A stretch of 64,000 bases of DNA from Ga0077555 sp963741565 (GTDB lineage: Bacteria; Pseudomonadota; Alphaproteobacteria; Rhizobiales; Hyphomicrobiaceae): the NCBI GenBank assembly GCA_963741565.1, contig CAVUIK010000008.1, forward strand, positions 744,001-808,000, given 5' to 3'. The stretch's first letter is position 1, and every line of letters starts with the position of its first letter. Below are positions 9,036 to 17,366 of this stretch, one piece after another. The notes beneath the pieces were generated by a model. That model searched no databases. It was not told the origin of the DNA and saw only the letters and a list, made by a program, of their open reading frames with translations. A program made the translations under genes and the position numbers.

Positions 9036-10061
9036 ATGCCGACAGCCACTGCCACCAAAACTGCCGCTTCCGCGACGCCGGCCTTCGGCGAGCTGCGCCC
9101 GAAAGAGTCGTTTCAGGACTTGATCCTGACCTTGCAGCGGTTCTGGGGCGCCCAGGGCTGCGTGGTGCTACAGCCCTACGACATGGAAGTGGGCGCTGGC
9201 ACCTTCCACCCCGCGACGACGCTGCGCGCACTTGGCCCCCGCACCTGGAATGCGGCCTATGTGCAGCCCTCGCGGCGGCCGAAGGACGGGCGCTACGGCG
9301 AGAACCCGAACCGCATGCAGCACTACTACCAGTTCCAGGTGATCATGAAGCCGTCACCGCCGGACATCCTGGATCTCTATCTCAAAAGCCTCGACGCCAT
9401 CGGTATCGACACCACGAAGAACGACATCCGCTTCGTCGAGGATGACTGGGAGAGCCCAACGCTCGGCGCCTGGGGCCTCGGCTGGGAGGTCTGGTGCAAC
9501 GGTATGGAGGTGACGCAGTTCACCTATTTCCAGCAGGTCGGCGGCTACGATTGCAATCCCGTCTCGGGCGAGATCACTTACGGGCTCGAGCGCTTGGCCA
9601 TGTACGTGCAGGGTGTCGATCGCGTCTGGGACCTCAACTTCAACGGCCGCACCGACGCGCGCAAACTGACCTACAACGATGTGTTCCAACAGTCCGAGCA
9701 GGAATACTCCCGCTACAATTTCGAGCATGCGAACACGGACATGCTGCTCGCGCACTTCAAGGACGCCGAGGCCGAGTGCAAGTCGCTGCTGGAGAAGGGA
9801 TGGAGCTCGGAATCTGTGCCCGAGACAATTCCTCCGCACCAGGCGGCGACACAGTTAGCCGGCCGAATTATTGGCGGCCGCCACCTGATGGCGCTGCCCG
9901 CCTATGACCAGTGCATCAAGGCCAGCCACATCTTCAACCTGCTCGATGCGCGCGGCGTGATCTCGGTGACCGAGCGCCAGAGCTACATCCTGCGCGTGCG
10001 CGAATTGGCCAAGGCGTGCTGTGGCGCCTGGCTCGCGACGGAAGGCGGCGGCGCGGGGTGA
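9036..10061 (+). CDS. glyQ: Glycyl-tRNA synthetase alpha subunit
   Basis: 341 residues of the alpha subunit of the bacterial alpha2-beta2 glycyl-tRNA synthetase, which activates glycine and charges tRNA-Gly. The family core is unmistakable: FQDLILTLQRFWGAQGCVVLQPYDMEVGAGTFHPAT, AYVQPSRRPKDGRYGENPNR, and EVWCNGMEVTQFTYFQQVGG. The start at 9036 has GAGG upstream; an ATG at 9006 would add ten residues without a good site. The protein has an N-terminal extension rich in Thr/Ala and a longer C-terminus than E. coli. The beta-subunit gene glyS is not next door, nor anywhere in the window. Confidence 0.97.
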   Translation: MPTATATKTAASATPAFGELRPKESFQDLILTLQRFWGAQGCVVLQPYDMEVGAGTFHPATTLRALGPRTWNAAYVQPSRRPKDGRYGENPNRMQHYYQFQVIMKPSPPDILDLYLKSLDAIGIDTTKNDIRFVEDDWESPTLGAWGLGWEVWCNGMEVTQFTYFQQVGGYDCNPVSGEITYGLERLAMYVQGVDRVWDLNFNGRTDARKLTYNDVFQQSEQEYSRYNFEHANTDMLLAHFKDAEAECKSLLEKGWSSESVPETIPPHQAATQLAGRIIGGRHLMALPAYDQCIKASHIFNLLDARGVISVTERQSYILRVRELAKACCGAWLATEGGGAG

Positions 10062-10285
10062 GGCGGCGCTAATCGTCTTTTTGACCCGAATGGTCTTTCA
10101 TCCTGCACGATGCTCGTTGCTGAACCTTGGATTTGCTTCCACAATCAGTGGGCAAATTATGGAGGTTTCGGATGCAGGCGCAGATGGCATGCGATCGCTC
10201 TGCAACAGCCAAACTTATGACGCCGATCTTTTCTCGGATGCGGATACGCAAGCCCCCCCCCGACAGAACTGTAGGGACGCACCTC
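10062..10285. other. Gene-free stretch after glyQ
   Basis: About 220 bases with no convincing gene. It probably holds the promoter of the small membrane gene at 10286. A run of eight C at about 10253-10260 is a likely sequencing-error hotspot. Confidence 0.4.
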
Positions 10286-10669
10286 ATGAAATACATCGCG
10301 CTGATTGCCGTGATGGGGATCCTGCTTCTTCAATGGTCCGGCTCGATTCCGCAGGCGAGCGTCGGTGGGTCGTTGACGATCGGGTTTGCCTTTATCGTCG
10401 CCGGACTGGCCGTTGGTATCCATGAGGCATGGACGAAGAAGCGGGGTGTGCTTGGCTGGATCGTGAACATCGTTGTCTCTTTCGTCGGCGTTTTTGTGGC
10501 CTCCCCCCTCGGCGGCATGGTGGTGGTGCTATTACTCAGCCCGTTTATGGATAGGCCGTCGCTGGCGGCCACGGGAGGTCCCGTGATGTATGTCGCGCTC
10601 GCCAGCATGATGCTGATCGCGTTGCTGGGGTCGTGGGGCGCGCTGCAGATCGTGAACCGGTGGCGATGA
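10286..10669 (+). CDS. Membrane protein, hypothetical
   Basis: 127 residues, almost entirely hydrophobic, with four predicted membrane helices separated by short basic or Pro-containing turns (EAWTKKRGVLGW, SPFMDRPSLAATGG). The ATG at 10286 is chosen because GGGA lies about 9 bases upstream and the hydrophobic segment starts right there. No family is recognised; the context (glyQ upstream, L,D-transpeptidase convergent downstream) gives no clear hint. Confidence 0.65.
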   Translation: MKYIALIAVMGILLLQWSGSIPQASVGGSLTIGFAFIVAGLAVGIHEAWTKKRGVLGWIVNIVVSFVGVFVASPLGGMVVVLLLSPFMDRPSLAATGGPVMYVALASMMLIALLGSWGALQIVNRWR

Positions 10670-10721
10670 GTTTGTTCAGTGGTCGTTACTTGCGGACTTG
10701 CCGGGTAACCGCCCTCCGCCG

Positions 10722-11576
10722 CTACTCCGCCTCCGCCTTCTTCTCGGCAGGGGCCGTCTCCGCCTGTTTGGCCGGTGCGACGGTCGTCTTCTTCGCAACT
10801 GATTTCTTTGGCTTCGGCTTCGACTTGGCTTTCGCAGGCGCCGGCTCGTCGCTCGCTCCAAAACTGAACAATGACGACAGCGGCGCACTGGCACTGACGC
10901 CACCCGAATAGGCCTGCAGCACCTTCACCTTGGTCCCGACCTTGGCGATCGAGGCGAGGTGCACGACGTGCTCGTTCGTCAAGCGGAAGCAGCCCGACGA
11001 GTTCGCCCGCCCGACGGTGCGGTCGTTGTTGGTGCCGTGGATGCGATAGATGGTGCTGCCGAGATAAAGCGCACGCGCGCCTTGCGGGTTCTTGAGACCG
11101 CCCGTCACCGTGATCGGCAGGCCGGGCACGCGCTTGTGCATTTCCGGCGGTGGGGTCCACGACGGCCACGCCGCGATGCGGCTGATCCGCTCCGTGCCGG
11201 CCCAGGTGAAGCCGTCACGGCCGACGGAAATCGGATATTCGTATGCCTTCTTGTCTGGCAGAACGTAATAGAGCTTGCGGCTCGCCGTATCGACGATGAT
11301 CGAGCCGACGTCTTCTTTCTGGTCAAAATATACGATCGGCGGCTCGGCGGGCTTGAAGTCGGGTCGCTCGCCGCCTTGCATGAATTTCGGATAGACCACC
11401 GGGCCGTATGACTTGCGCCGCTCGGCGCGCTCGGCTTCGGCCTGCTCCGCCGTCTGCCTGACGTCGTTGTCGAAGACGGGGGCCGCCCCGGTCCAGTTCG
11501 CCTGCGCGCGTAAGGGCTCGGAGGCCAAAACGGTGCCAGCGGCAAGCGCCGGTAGCATCGCGATCATTCGTCTCAT
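10722..11576 (-). CDS. L,D-transpeptidase (YkuD domain)
   Basis: 284 residues with an N-terminal signal peptide (to about residue 25, LRAQA) and a YkuD domain spanning about residues 90-235. The catalytic signature is complete: HGTNNDRTVGRANSSGCFRL, with the His and the nucleophilic Cys in SSGC and a following Arg. These periplasmic enzymes make 3-3 peptidoglycan cross-links or attach proteins to peptidoglycan. The C-terminal 50 residues are a Lys/Ala/Pro-rich tail (KSKPKPKKSVAKK), often seen in Rhizobiales homologues and probably a wall-binding or disordered segment. Confidence 0.9.
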   Translation of the reverse strand: MRRMIAMLPALAAGTVLASEPLRAQANWTGAAPVFDNDVRQTAEQAEAERAERRKSYGPVVYPKFMQGGERPDFKPAEPPIVYFDQKEDVGSIIVDTASRKLYYVLPDKKAYEYPISVGRDGFTWAGTERISRIAAWPSWTPPPEMHKRVPGLPITVTGGLKNPQGARALYLGSTIYRIHGTNNDRTVGRANSSGCFRLTNEHVVHLASIAKVGTKVKVLQAYSGGVSASAPLSSLFSFGASDEPAPAKAKSKPKPKKSVAKKTTVAPAKQAETAPAEKKAEAE

Positions 11577-12125
11577 GTGTATCCCCTGAGGCTTGTCCCG
11601 GAGCCGGCCGCGCCACGGAGACGATCTTCAGCGACGAAATATTGCAGCCGGGCGTGCCTGCACAAGTTGAACCAGGTACTTGCGAACATCATTGCGCCTG
11701 ACTGTGTCTCAGTTGCGCCAACGACGGACTAAGGTCGGCTTGCTTCAACATGGATTGCGGGGAAAAATTTTCACCCTCCTACTTGAACCCTGCGGCAACG
11801 GGGCCATCTGTGGTGTCCTGCGCCGGGTGCGATCGCGAACGTGACCTCGTTCGAAAGTCGTGGCTTTGCCGGAGGAAGGCTGTTCTGCGGGCGTGCTGAT
11901 CAGCGGCTGTCCGCGGGTCGTGGCATCCCCCGGTTGCGCGCGCGAGAGCGTGAGCGGGCCCCGGCGCAGCGGGCCATTTGGTGGGCAGATCCCCGCGGTC
12001 CGACTGGCTACGCCACGGCGTCGGCCAGCGGACCCTCGACAGGACGGACCGGACCATGCCTTAACGGTCCCTCAAATCTCTTGACGTAGTCTGCCGGCTT
12101 GCGTCTCGCATGCGGGGAACAAGCC
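11577..12125. other. Gene-free stretch of about 550 bases
   Basis: Between the divergent L,D-transpeptidase and the small membrane gene. Short frames on both strands have Arg/Ser-rich, non-protein-like composition, and I see no RNA gene or repeat. It presumably holds both promoters. Confidence 0.4.
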
Positions 12126-12398
12126 ATGTTCGAGCTCTTCGAATTGCTGGGTTACGGCGGCTCCTGGTTCAGCTCCAAAACCGTGGGCCTTGCGGTGTTG
12201 ATCTCGATTGCGGCCATCGTAATCGGCTACGTCGTGTCGATGCTTTGGCCGAAGGATCACAACCCCTCGCTGTTCGGATTTCTTGCCGCCATCGCTTTCG
12301 TCGGCGGCCTGGCCGCAGCCGGTAATACGGCGGCAACCATGGCGATCCTTATCGTCATTCTGGCCTCCCTCTCGCTGGCAATGATCGGGGTCATGTAA
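12126..12398 (+). CDS. Small inner-membrane protein, copy 1 of a sister pair
   Basis: 90 residues with three hydrophobic helices. The central part reads VLISIAAIVIGYVVSMLWPKDHNPSLFGFLAAIAFVGGLAAAGN and is closely matched by the gene at 13201 (VLISVGAIVIGYLVALYWPKEHNPSLFGSLAAIALVGALAYLGN). The invariant WPK(D/E)HNPSLFG loop suggests a functional motif. A GGGGAA precedes the ATG. Unknown family; the pair brackets trhO. Confidence 0.7.
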   Translation: MFELFELLGYGGSWFSSKTVGLAVLISIAAIVIGYVVSMLWPKDHNPSLFGFLAAIAFVGGLAAAGNTAATMAILIVILASLSLAMIGVM

Positions 12399-12443
12399 GT
12401 CGTATTGCCGAAGCGGCATCGGAGCAGCTAAAAGCGCTCCGTC

Positions 12444-13160
12444 ATGACCATCACTGTCTCAGCCTTCTACAAGTTCGTGTCCATCGCCGACCCGCCAATG
12501 CTGCGGGAGCAGTTGCACGCCGACTTGTCGGCGCGCGCCATGAAGGGCACCCTACTCGTCGCGCCCGAAGGCATCAACGGCACCATTTCCGGCGCCCCCG
12601 CCGACATGGCTGCTTTCCTTGAACGGCTGCGCGCCGATGCCCGCTTCGCCGATCTTGTGACGAAAGACGCTGAAGCCGCAGTCCATCCGTTCAAACGCCT
12701 CAAGGTACGCCTGAAGCGCGAGATCATCTCGCTGCGGCGCCCGGAGGCGGATCCGACGCTGCGCGTCGGCACCTATGTCGCGCCCGCCGATTGGAACGCC
12801 CTCATTCGTGACCCCGATCTGCTCGTGATTGATACCCGCAACACCTACGAGGTGGAGGCCGGCACATTCGAGAACGCGGTCAATCCCGAGCTGCGCCATT
12901 TCGGCGATTGGCCCGGCTACGTTGCCGCCCACCTCGACGCCAAGCGGGACCGCAAGATCGCGATGTTCTGCACCGGCGGCATCCGCTGCGAGAAGGCCTC
13001 CGCCTATCTGCTCGCGCACGGCTTCGATGCGGTTTATCATCTCGAAGGCGGCATCCTGAAATATCTCACCGAGGTGCCGGCGAGCGACAGCCTTTGGCAG
13101 GGCCAGTGCTTCGTATTCGACGAGCGCGCCACCGTCGGCGGCGCCACCGACGAGTCTTGA
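12444..13160 (+). CDS. trhO: tRNA uridine(34) hydroxylase
   Basis: 238 residues of the TrhO (YceA) family, which hydroxylates U34 of certain tRNAs using molecular oxygen, giving 5-hydroxyuridine. Domain order is as in the family: N-terminal acylphosphatase-like domain with EGINGTISG near residue 40, then a rhodanese domain with DTRNTYEVEAGTF and the active loop CTGGIRCEKAS, whose first Cys is the essential one. Length is a little short of E. coli TrhO but typical of alphaproteobacterial forms. It sits between two sister membrane proteins, with 45 bases to the upstream one. Confidence 0.92.
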   Translation: MTITVSAFYKFVSIADPPMLREQLHADLSARAMKGTLLVAPEGINGTISGAPADMAAFLERLRADARFADLVTKDAEAAVHPFKRLKVRLKREIISLRRPEADPTLRVGTYVAPADWNALIRDPDLLVIDTRNTYEVEAGTFENAVNPELRHFGDWPGYVAAHLDAKRDRKIAMFCTGGIRCEKASAYLLAHGFDAVYHLEGGILKYLTEVPASDSLWQGQCFVFDERATVGGATDES

Positions 13161-13200
13161 TTGAACGGATCGATCCAACACGCCACTCGAGGGCCCTGCG

Positions 13201-13476
13201 ATGCTCTTCGGCACGCTTCTGGCGAGCCAGCTGACGACAAGCTGGTTCAGCACGCAAATCCTGGGTGAGGCCGTTTTGATTTCGGTCGGCGCAATCGTGA
13301 TCGGCTATCTCGTGGCACTCTACTGGCCGAAAGAGCACAATCCGTCGCTATTCGGTTCGCTGGCGGCTATCGCGCTTGTGGGTGCGCTGGCCTATCTCGG
13401 AAATGCGGGCGCCGCGCTCGCAATCTTCATTGTGATCATCGTCTGCGCCGTCCTCGCATTCACGGGCGTATTCTAG
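13201..13476 (+). CDS. Small inner-membrane protein, copy 2 of a sister pair
   Basis: 91 residues, sister of the gene at 12126, sharing the WPKEHNPSLFG loop and the same three-helix layout. GAGGG lies before the ATG. The next gene starts only nine bases after its stop, so the two are probably one transcript, perhaps together with trhO. Function unknown. Confidence 0.7.
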   Translation: MLFGTLLASQLTTSWFSTQILGEAVLISVGAIVIGYLVALYWPKEHNPSLFGSLAAIALVGALAYLGNAGAALAIFIVIIVCAVLAFTGVF

Positions 13477-13485
13477 GAGCAATCC

Positions 13486-13701
13486 ATGACACCCAAGCTC
13501 ATCGGCGCCTTGATCCTGGCCATTCCGGCAATCCTGATGGCGCGGTTCGTCCTGTGGCGGCGCAACCCGGCGATCTACTGGTTCGCCGTGGCGCTGATCG
13601 CGGTCGGCGTCGGCTACCTGATGGCAACGGGCGCAACCGACGACATCGCCCACCAGCTGCTACCGCAGTTCGCAGGCCCAGCGCCCGCCAAAGCGAAATA
13701 G
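13486..13701 (+). CDS. Small membrane protein, hypothetical
   Basis: 71 residues with two hydrophobic helices (LIGALILAIPAILMARFVLW and IYWFAVALIAVGVGYLMA) and a short Ala/Pro/Lys tail. GGAG lies upstream of the ATG. It follows the sister membrane protein by nine bases and is likely co-transcribed. No family recognised. Confidence 0.6.
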   Translation: MTPKLIGALILAIPAILMARFVLWRRNPAIYWFAVALIAVGVGYLMATGATDDIAHQLLPQFAGPAPAKAK

Positions 13702-13724
13702 TCCCGCACCTCTGGAGCACAGTC

Positions 13725-14090
13725 TCAATAGGCTGGCCTGAGCTTCGCAAACATCGGGAAGTGCTTCACGTTCAGCGTGGCCAGCCGGAGATCGTGATGC
13801 TCTGCAGTTGCTGCTATGACGGCATCCGCCAAGTCTATTCCATGGCTTAGCCGAAAGTGTCGCAACAGAACCCCTGCGCGCTCGCCGATCGCTGCTGGCA
13901 CCGGAAGGATGCGACATTTTTGGAGCAGACCGCGAGCCGATAATTCTGCTCGCTGCGTTCTCAGTCCCGAATAAATCTCAGCGACGCTGATGCTTGATAC
14001 AGATGGCCGCGATGAGAGTTTGCGGATGAAGGCAAGTGCTTCTTCTCTGCCGCGCAAGACATCGATGACGATATTTGTATCAAGGATCAA
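13725..14090 (-). CDS. PIN-domain toxin (VapC type)
   Basis: 121 residues of a VapC-type PIN-domain ribonuclease toxin. The acidic site is complete: D4 in ILDTNIVID, E in SVAEIYSGL, and the LADAVIAATA aspartate, followed by RLATLNVKHF. VapC toxins usually cut initiator tRNA or rRNA loops. Translation appears to start at a TTG at 14090, just past the stop of the antitoxin gene, with AGGAGT overlapping the antitoxin's end. This tight coupling is typical of toxin-antitoxin operons. Confidence 0.88.
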   Translation of the reverse strand: MILDTNIVIDVLRGREEALAFIRKLSSRPSVSSISVAEIYSGLRTQRAELSARGLLQKCRILPVPAAIGERAGVLLRHFRLSHGIDLADAVIAATAEHHDLRLATLNVKHFPMFAKLRPAY

Positions 14091-14091
14091 G

Positions 14092-14373
14092 TCAGCGTTT
14101 ACTCCTCATGCGTCTCGCAATCTCGACTAGCCGTTTCCGCCCGCGCAAACGCACGTCTTCAACAGTCTTTTCCAGGTGATCCGCTTCACTTGATTCCAGG
14201 CTGCCGGCGAACGCCAATAACTGCCGCTTCCAATCATCATCGCCAAACTCCGCTCCGACAAATTGATCGATCGCAGCGCGGATGATCTCGGATTCAGGCA
14301 GCTCTAGCGTCCGCGCATGCGCTTTCAGGCGCCGGCTCTGTTCCGGCGTGATGAGGATCTGCTTGCGCACCAT
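14092..14373 (-). CDS. Ribbon-helix-helix antitoxin for the adjacent PIN toxin
   Basis: 93 residues with a CopG-like ribbon-helix-helix N-terminus (RKQILITPEQSRRLKAHARTLELPESEIIRAAIDQFVG) and a charged C-terminal tail that would wrap the toxin. I chose the ATG at 14373 because the 25-bp palindrome at 14406-14430 then sits just upstream as an operator. An ATG at 14415 is also in frame but would lie inside the palindrome. Antitoxins of this class repress their own promoter, alone or with toxin. Confidence 0.78.
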   Translation of the reverse strand: MVRKQILITPEQSRRLKAHARTLELPESEIIRAAIDQFVGAEFGDDDWKRQLLAFAGSLESSEADHLEKTVEDVRLRGRKRLVEIARRMRSKR

Positions 14374-14405
14374 GCGCGGTGGTCTTTTTGATATGACCCG
14401 ATCTT

Positions 14406-14430
14406 GCATACACATAGGGTATGTGTATGC
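14406..14430. promoter_or_regulatory. Palindromic operator of the toxin-antitoxin operon
   Basis: Perfect inverted repeat: arms GCATACACATA and TATGTGTATGC with a GGG spacer, immediately upstream of the antitoxin gene. Ribbon-helix-helix antitoxins bind exactly such palindromes to autoregulate. Symmetry is seen directly; the role is inferred. Confidence 0.65.
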
Positions 14431-14598
14431 TGCACGAGCGTCAAGGCCGGTTCATTATGGCCGAACCATCGATGCCGAAGTCACTGAACCAAACCCAACC
14501 CCGTTTCCCGGTTCTGTTCGATCTGGACACCCGCGCGGCCGCAGCCTACGCATAAGGTAGAATTCCCGATCAACGCCTAGACCCCAATAGGAGCCCCC

Positions 14599-15447
14599 AT
14601 GAAGCTCGTACGCTTTGGCGCACCCGGCGCCGAGAAACCCGGCCTCGTCGACGCCACCGGTACGATCCGCGACCTGTCCGCCCATGTCAAAGACATCGAT
14701 GGCAACGTGCTGTCGCCGGCCTCTCTCGCGCACCTCAAGGCAATTGATCCGAAATCGCTGCCCGAGGCGCCCAAGGGCGTCCGCCTGGGCTGTCCGGTCG
14801 GCAATGTCCGTAACTTCATGGCCATTGGCCTCAACTATGCGGACCACGCCAAGGAAGCGGGCCAACCAATCCCGACCGAACCGATCATCTTCTACAAACT
14901 GACCAACAGCCTCAGCGGCCCGAACGACGACGTGATGATCCCGAAAGGCTCGCTGAAGCTCGACTGGGAGCTGGAGATCGCATTCGTTGTCGGCAAACGT
15001 TCGCGCTACGTCGAGTTGAAGGACGCCGCCTCCCATATCGCCGGCTACACGATCTGCAACGACGTCTCCGAACGCCATTTCCAGCTCGAGCGCGGCGGCC
15101 AGTGGATGAAGGGCAAGTGCGCCGAGACCTTCGGCCCCGTCGGTCCGTGGCTGGTCACCTCCGACGAGGTCAAGGACGTCAACAACCTGCCGATGAGCCT
15201 CGACCTGAACGGCAAGACCATGCAGAAGGGCTCGACGGCCACGATGATCTTCAAGATGGATTTCATCCTGCACTACGTCTCGCAGTTCATGGTTCTGGAG
15301 CCCGGCGACATCGTGACAACCGGCACGCCTCCCGGCGTCGGCCTCGGCATGAAGCCGCCCGTGTTCCTCAAGGCCGGCGACGTGATGAAACTCTCGATCG
15401 AGGGTCTCGGCACCCAGACCCAAAAGGTCGTCCCGTTCAAACTGTAA
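14599..15447 (+). CDS. Fumarylacetoacetate hydrolase family protein
   Basis: 282 residues of the FAH superfamily. The metal-binding and catalytic segments are clear: FMAIGLNYADHAKEAG, DWELEIAFVVGK with the metal-ligand glutamates, GYTICNDVSERHFQ, and LEPGDIVTTGTPPGVGLG. The size and the ERHFQLERGGQWMKGKCAETFGPVGPW segment fit the ureidoglycolate lyase / 2-hydroxyhepta-diene-dioate isomerase-like subgroup, which includes oxaloacetate decarboxylases and acylpyruvases. Neighbours do not define the substrate. A clear intrinsic terminator follows at 15480. Confidence 0.88.
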   Translation: MKLVRFGAPGAEKPGLVDATGTIRDLSAHVKDIDGNVLSPASLAHLKAIDPKSLPEAPKGVRLGCPVGNVRNFMAIGLNYADHAKEAGQPIPTEPIIFYKLTNSLSGPNDDVMIPKGSLKLDWELEIAFVVGKRSRYVELKDAASHIAGYTICNDVSERHFQLERGGQWMKGKCAETFGPVGPWLVTSDEVKDVNNLPMSLDLNGKTMQKGSTATMIFKMDFILHYVSQFMVLEPGDIVTTGTPPGVGLGMKPPVFLKAGDVMKLSIEGLGTQTQKVVPFKL

Positions 15448-15479
15448 TCCGGCCAATTCCGTCCGGTTTACGATCTTCG

Positions 15480-15515
15480 CCGGCGCGGGAGCCATTCCGC
15501 GCCGGTTTTTCTTTG
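15480..15515 (+). terminator. Rho-independent terminator
   Basis: A perfect 9-bp GC stem (CCGGCGCGG / CCGCGCCGG) with an 8-base loop, followed by TTTTTCTTT, 33 bases after the stop of the FAH-family gene. Confidence 0.85.
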
Positions 15516-15650
15516 CCAAGCCCGATCCGTAAACGTCGCAAGCCCGCGGAATCGGCCCCCGCGGCATTTACCTTGCTGGACGAGACTGAACCGCAAGGAG
15601 TGCTGAATGCCCTAGAGTTGGCCGCATTCGGTCATCGCGATGCAAGGCGG

Positions 15651-15724
15651 CACATCGTTAGCACCTCGGGCGTGCCGGCATGGCTGTGGCCCGTGTCCAC
15701 TCGGACAGGGGTGCTAACGACGTG
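15651..15724. repeat. Long inverted repeat upstream of the DUF4403 gene
   Basis: Arms CACATCGTTAGCACC (15651-15665) and GGTGCTAACGACGTG (15710-15724) pair over 15 bases with one mismatch around a 44-base loop. The loop contains a smaller GTCC/GGAC hairpin. It ends 38 bases before the GTG start at 15763 and could be a leader structure or a short mobile palindrome. Confidence 0.55.
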
Positions 15725-15762
15725 CAGATGCAGCGTGGGTCCACGTATGAAGGGGCGATCCA

Positions 15763-17301
15763 GTGGCGTTTCGAGGTGGGACAGTCCGGCAAGTTGCGCG
15801 GATCGCTGCGCTGATCGTGGGCCTACTGACGCTCACGGGCTGCAAGCAGGAAGTCCACTTCACAAAGACACCAGCCACGGGGCCCTCACCGCCAGCCGCG
15901 ATGCGCCGCGAGACCGCCACGGTCTTCCTCGGCATTCCCGTCAGCTTTTCCGCCGTCGAAGCCGTCGCCGAGACCGCAATCCCGCAGGACCTCGGCAGGA
16001 TCGTCGAGTGGATCGATGACGCCGCCTGCGCCAAACGCACCCGCTGGGTCGAATGCAACAGTGCCCGTGTCGATGCCACGGCGCAACGCAACGGCCCCGT
16101 GACGTTCGAAATCGTCAACGGACGCCCGTCGCTGAAAATCCCGCTCAAGTATCAATATTCCGCGCGCGGCCTGGGCTGGGCCCGCGACATCTCGGAGGCG
16201 AAGTCGGGCCAACTCGTCGCGACGCTTTCGTTCGATGCGGGCTTGTCGCCGCAGTTCGAGCCGGAGGCGCGCACGCGTGACGATCTCGCCTTCGATCAAT
16301 CCGCGATTCCCGTACTGAAAGGCAAATTCCCGATCGGCCGCCACTTCGGCCCACGGTTGCGCAAAGCGATTTCGCCCGTCGCCGACGCCCTGAAGAAGGC
16401 GATCAGCGAGCAAGGCGTCCGGGACATGACGGAGCGCAGCTGGCGCGCACTTGCGACGCCGGTCGAGCTCGCCCGCGAACCGCAGCTTTGGTTACGCTCA
16501 GAGCCCGAGAAGATTGCTGCTGGCGGATTTGCCAGCGAGGGCAATCAGATCCTCTATCGAATCGCGATGACGACCCGCATCACGATCCAGCGTGGCGCGC
16601 GCCCGGCACCACCCTTGCCCCGCCGCCTGCCCGAACTTGTGCGGACCATGCCAGCCGAGACGCGCACCAAGATCCGCCTGCCCGTCATCATCCCGTCCGA
16701 GCCGATGGTGGCCGCCGTTCGGAAGGCGTTTCCGGCCCAGGAAATCCTCAAGACCGACGACGGGCCAGGCACCACGCCGATCGGTGTCAAAGTGCGCCAG
16801 ATCTCGCTCTACCCGGCGCGCGGGCAGCTTGGCATCGAGATAGAACTCGATGTGGTCGAGCCGCGGCAATGGTTCGGCCTGATCGGAACCGCCCACTTCG
16901 TCGGCCGTCCTGTCGTGCGCGGCGATACCGGCCTCCTCGAGTTGGAGGCGGTCGAGTTCCCCGACCAGAAGCAGCGCAACGCCGCCGCCCAGCGCCCGAA
17001 GTCGCGGACATCCGAAAACCAGCAGAAGACGCTGCGCATCGGCGCGGAGCCGTTCGCCGGCCGCCTGTCGCGCTCGGCCCGTCTCGATATGCGGAACGTC
17101 CTGCGCGATATCCTGCCGCACGCCAACGGCCTGCTCGGGCAACCGCTGACCGACGGCTTCTCGCTCTCCGGCCGCTTCGACGAGGTGGTCATCGGCGATA
17201 TCGAGCCAGCCCGCGACGGGTTCGAGATCGGTTTCGAGATCACCGGCCACCTGTTGCTGCGCCACGAGCCGCCGCGCGCGCCCGACGCCCCCCAGAATTG
17301 A
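15763..17301 (+). CDS. DUF4403 family lipoprotein
   Basis: 512 residues with a lipoprotein signal ending in a lipobox-like LTGC (cysteine at about residue 27), then a DUF4403 domain over most of the length. Features typical of the family are seen: GRPSLKIPLKYQYSARG, a repeated duplicated beta-rich architecture, and a C-terminal FEIGFEITGHLLLR. The family is widespread in alphaproteobacteria and Bacteroidetes and is of unknown function; the double-barrel layout recalls lipid-binding folds, which is inference. Translation starts at GTG. No operon partner is clear. Confidence 0.8.
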   Translation: MAFRGGTVRQVARIAALIVGLLTLTGCKQEVHFTKTPATGPSPPAAMRRETATVFLGIPVSFSAVEAVAETAIPQDLGRIVEWIDDAACAKRTRWVECNSARVDATAQRNGPVTFEIVNGRPSLKIPLKYQYSARGLGWARDISEAKSGQLVATLSFDAGLSPQFEPEARTRDDLAFDQSAIPVLKGKFPIGRHFGPRLRKAISPVADALKKAISEQGVRDMTERSWRALATPVELAREPQLWLRSEPEKIAAGGFASEGNQILYRIAMTTRITIQRGARPAPPLPRRLPELVRTMPAETRTKIRLPVIIPSEPMVAAVRKAFPAQEILKTDDGPGTTPIGVKVRQISLYPARGQLGIEIELDVVEPRQWFGLIGTAHFVGRPVVRGDTGLLELEAVEFPDQKQRNAAAQRPKSRTSENQQKTLRIGAEPFAGRLSRSARLDMRNVLRDILPHANGLLGQPLTDGFSLSGRFDEVVIGDIEPARDGFEIGFEITGHLLLRHEPPRAPDAPQN

Positions 17302-17366
17302 GCCGCCACTCGGCTTGCTAAGGCCGGTCCGCCCAGCCTAGGTTGCCCGCGACAACAGGGGGTCAC

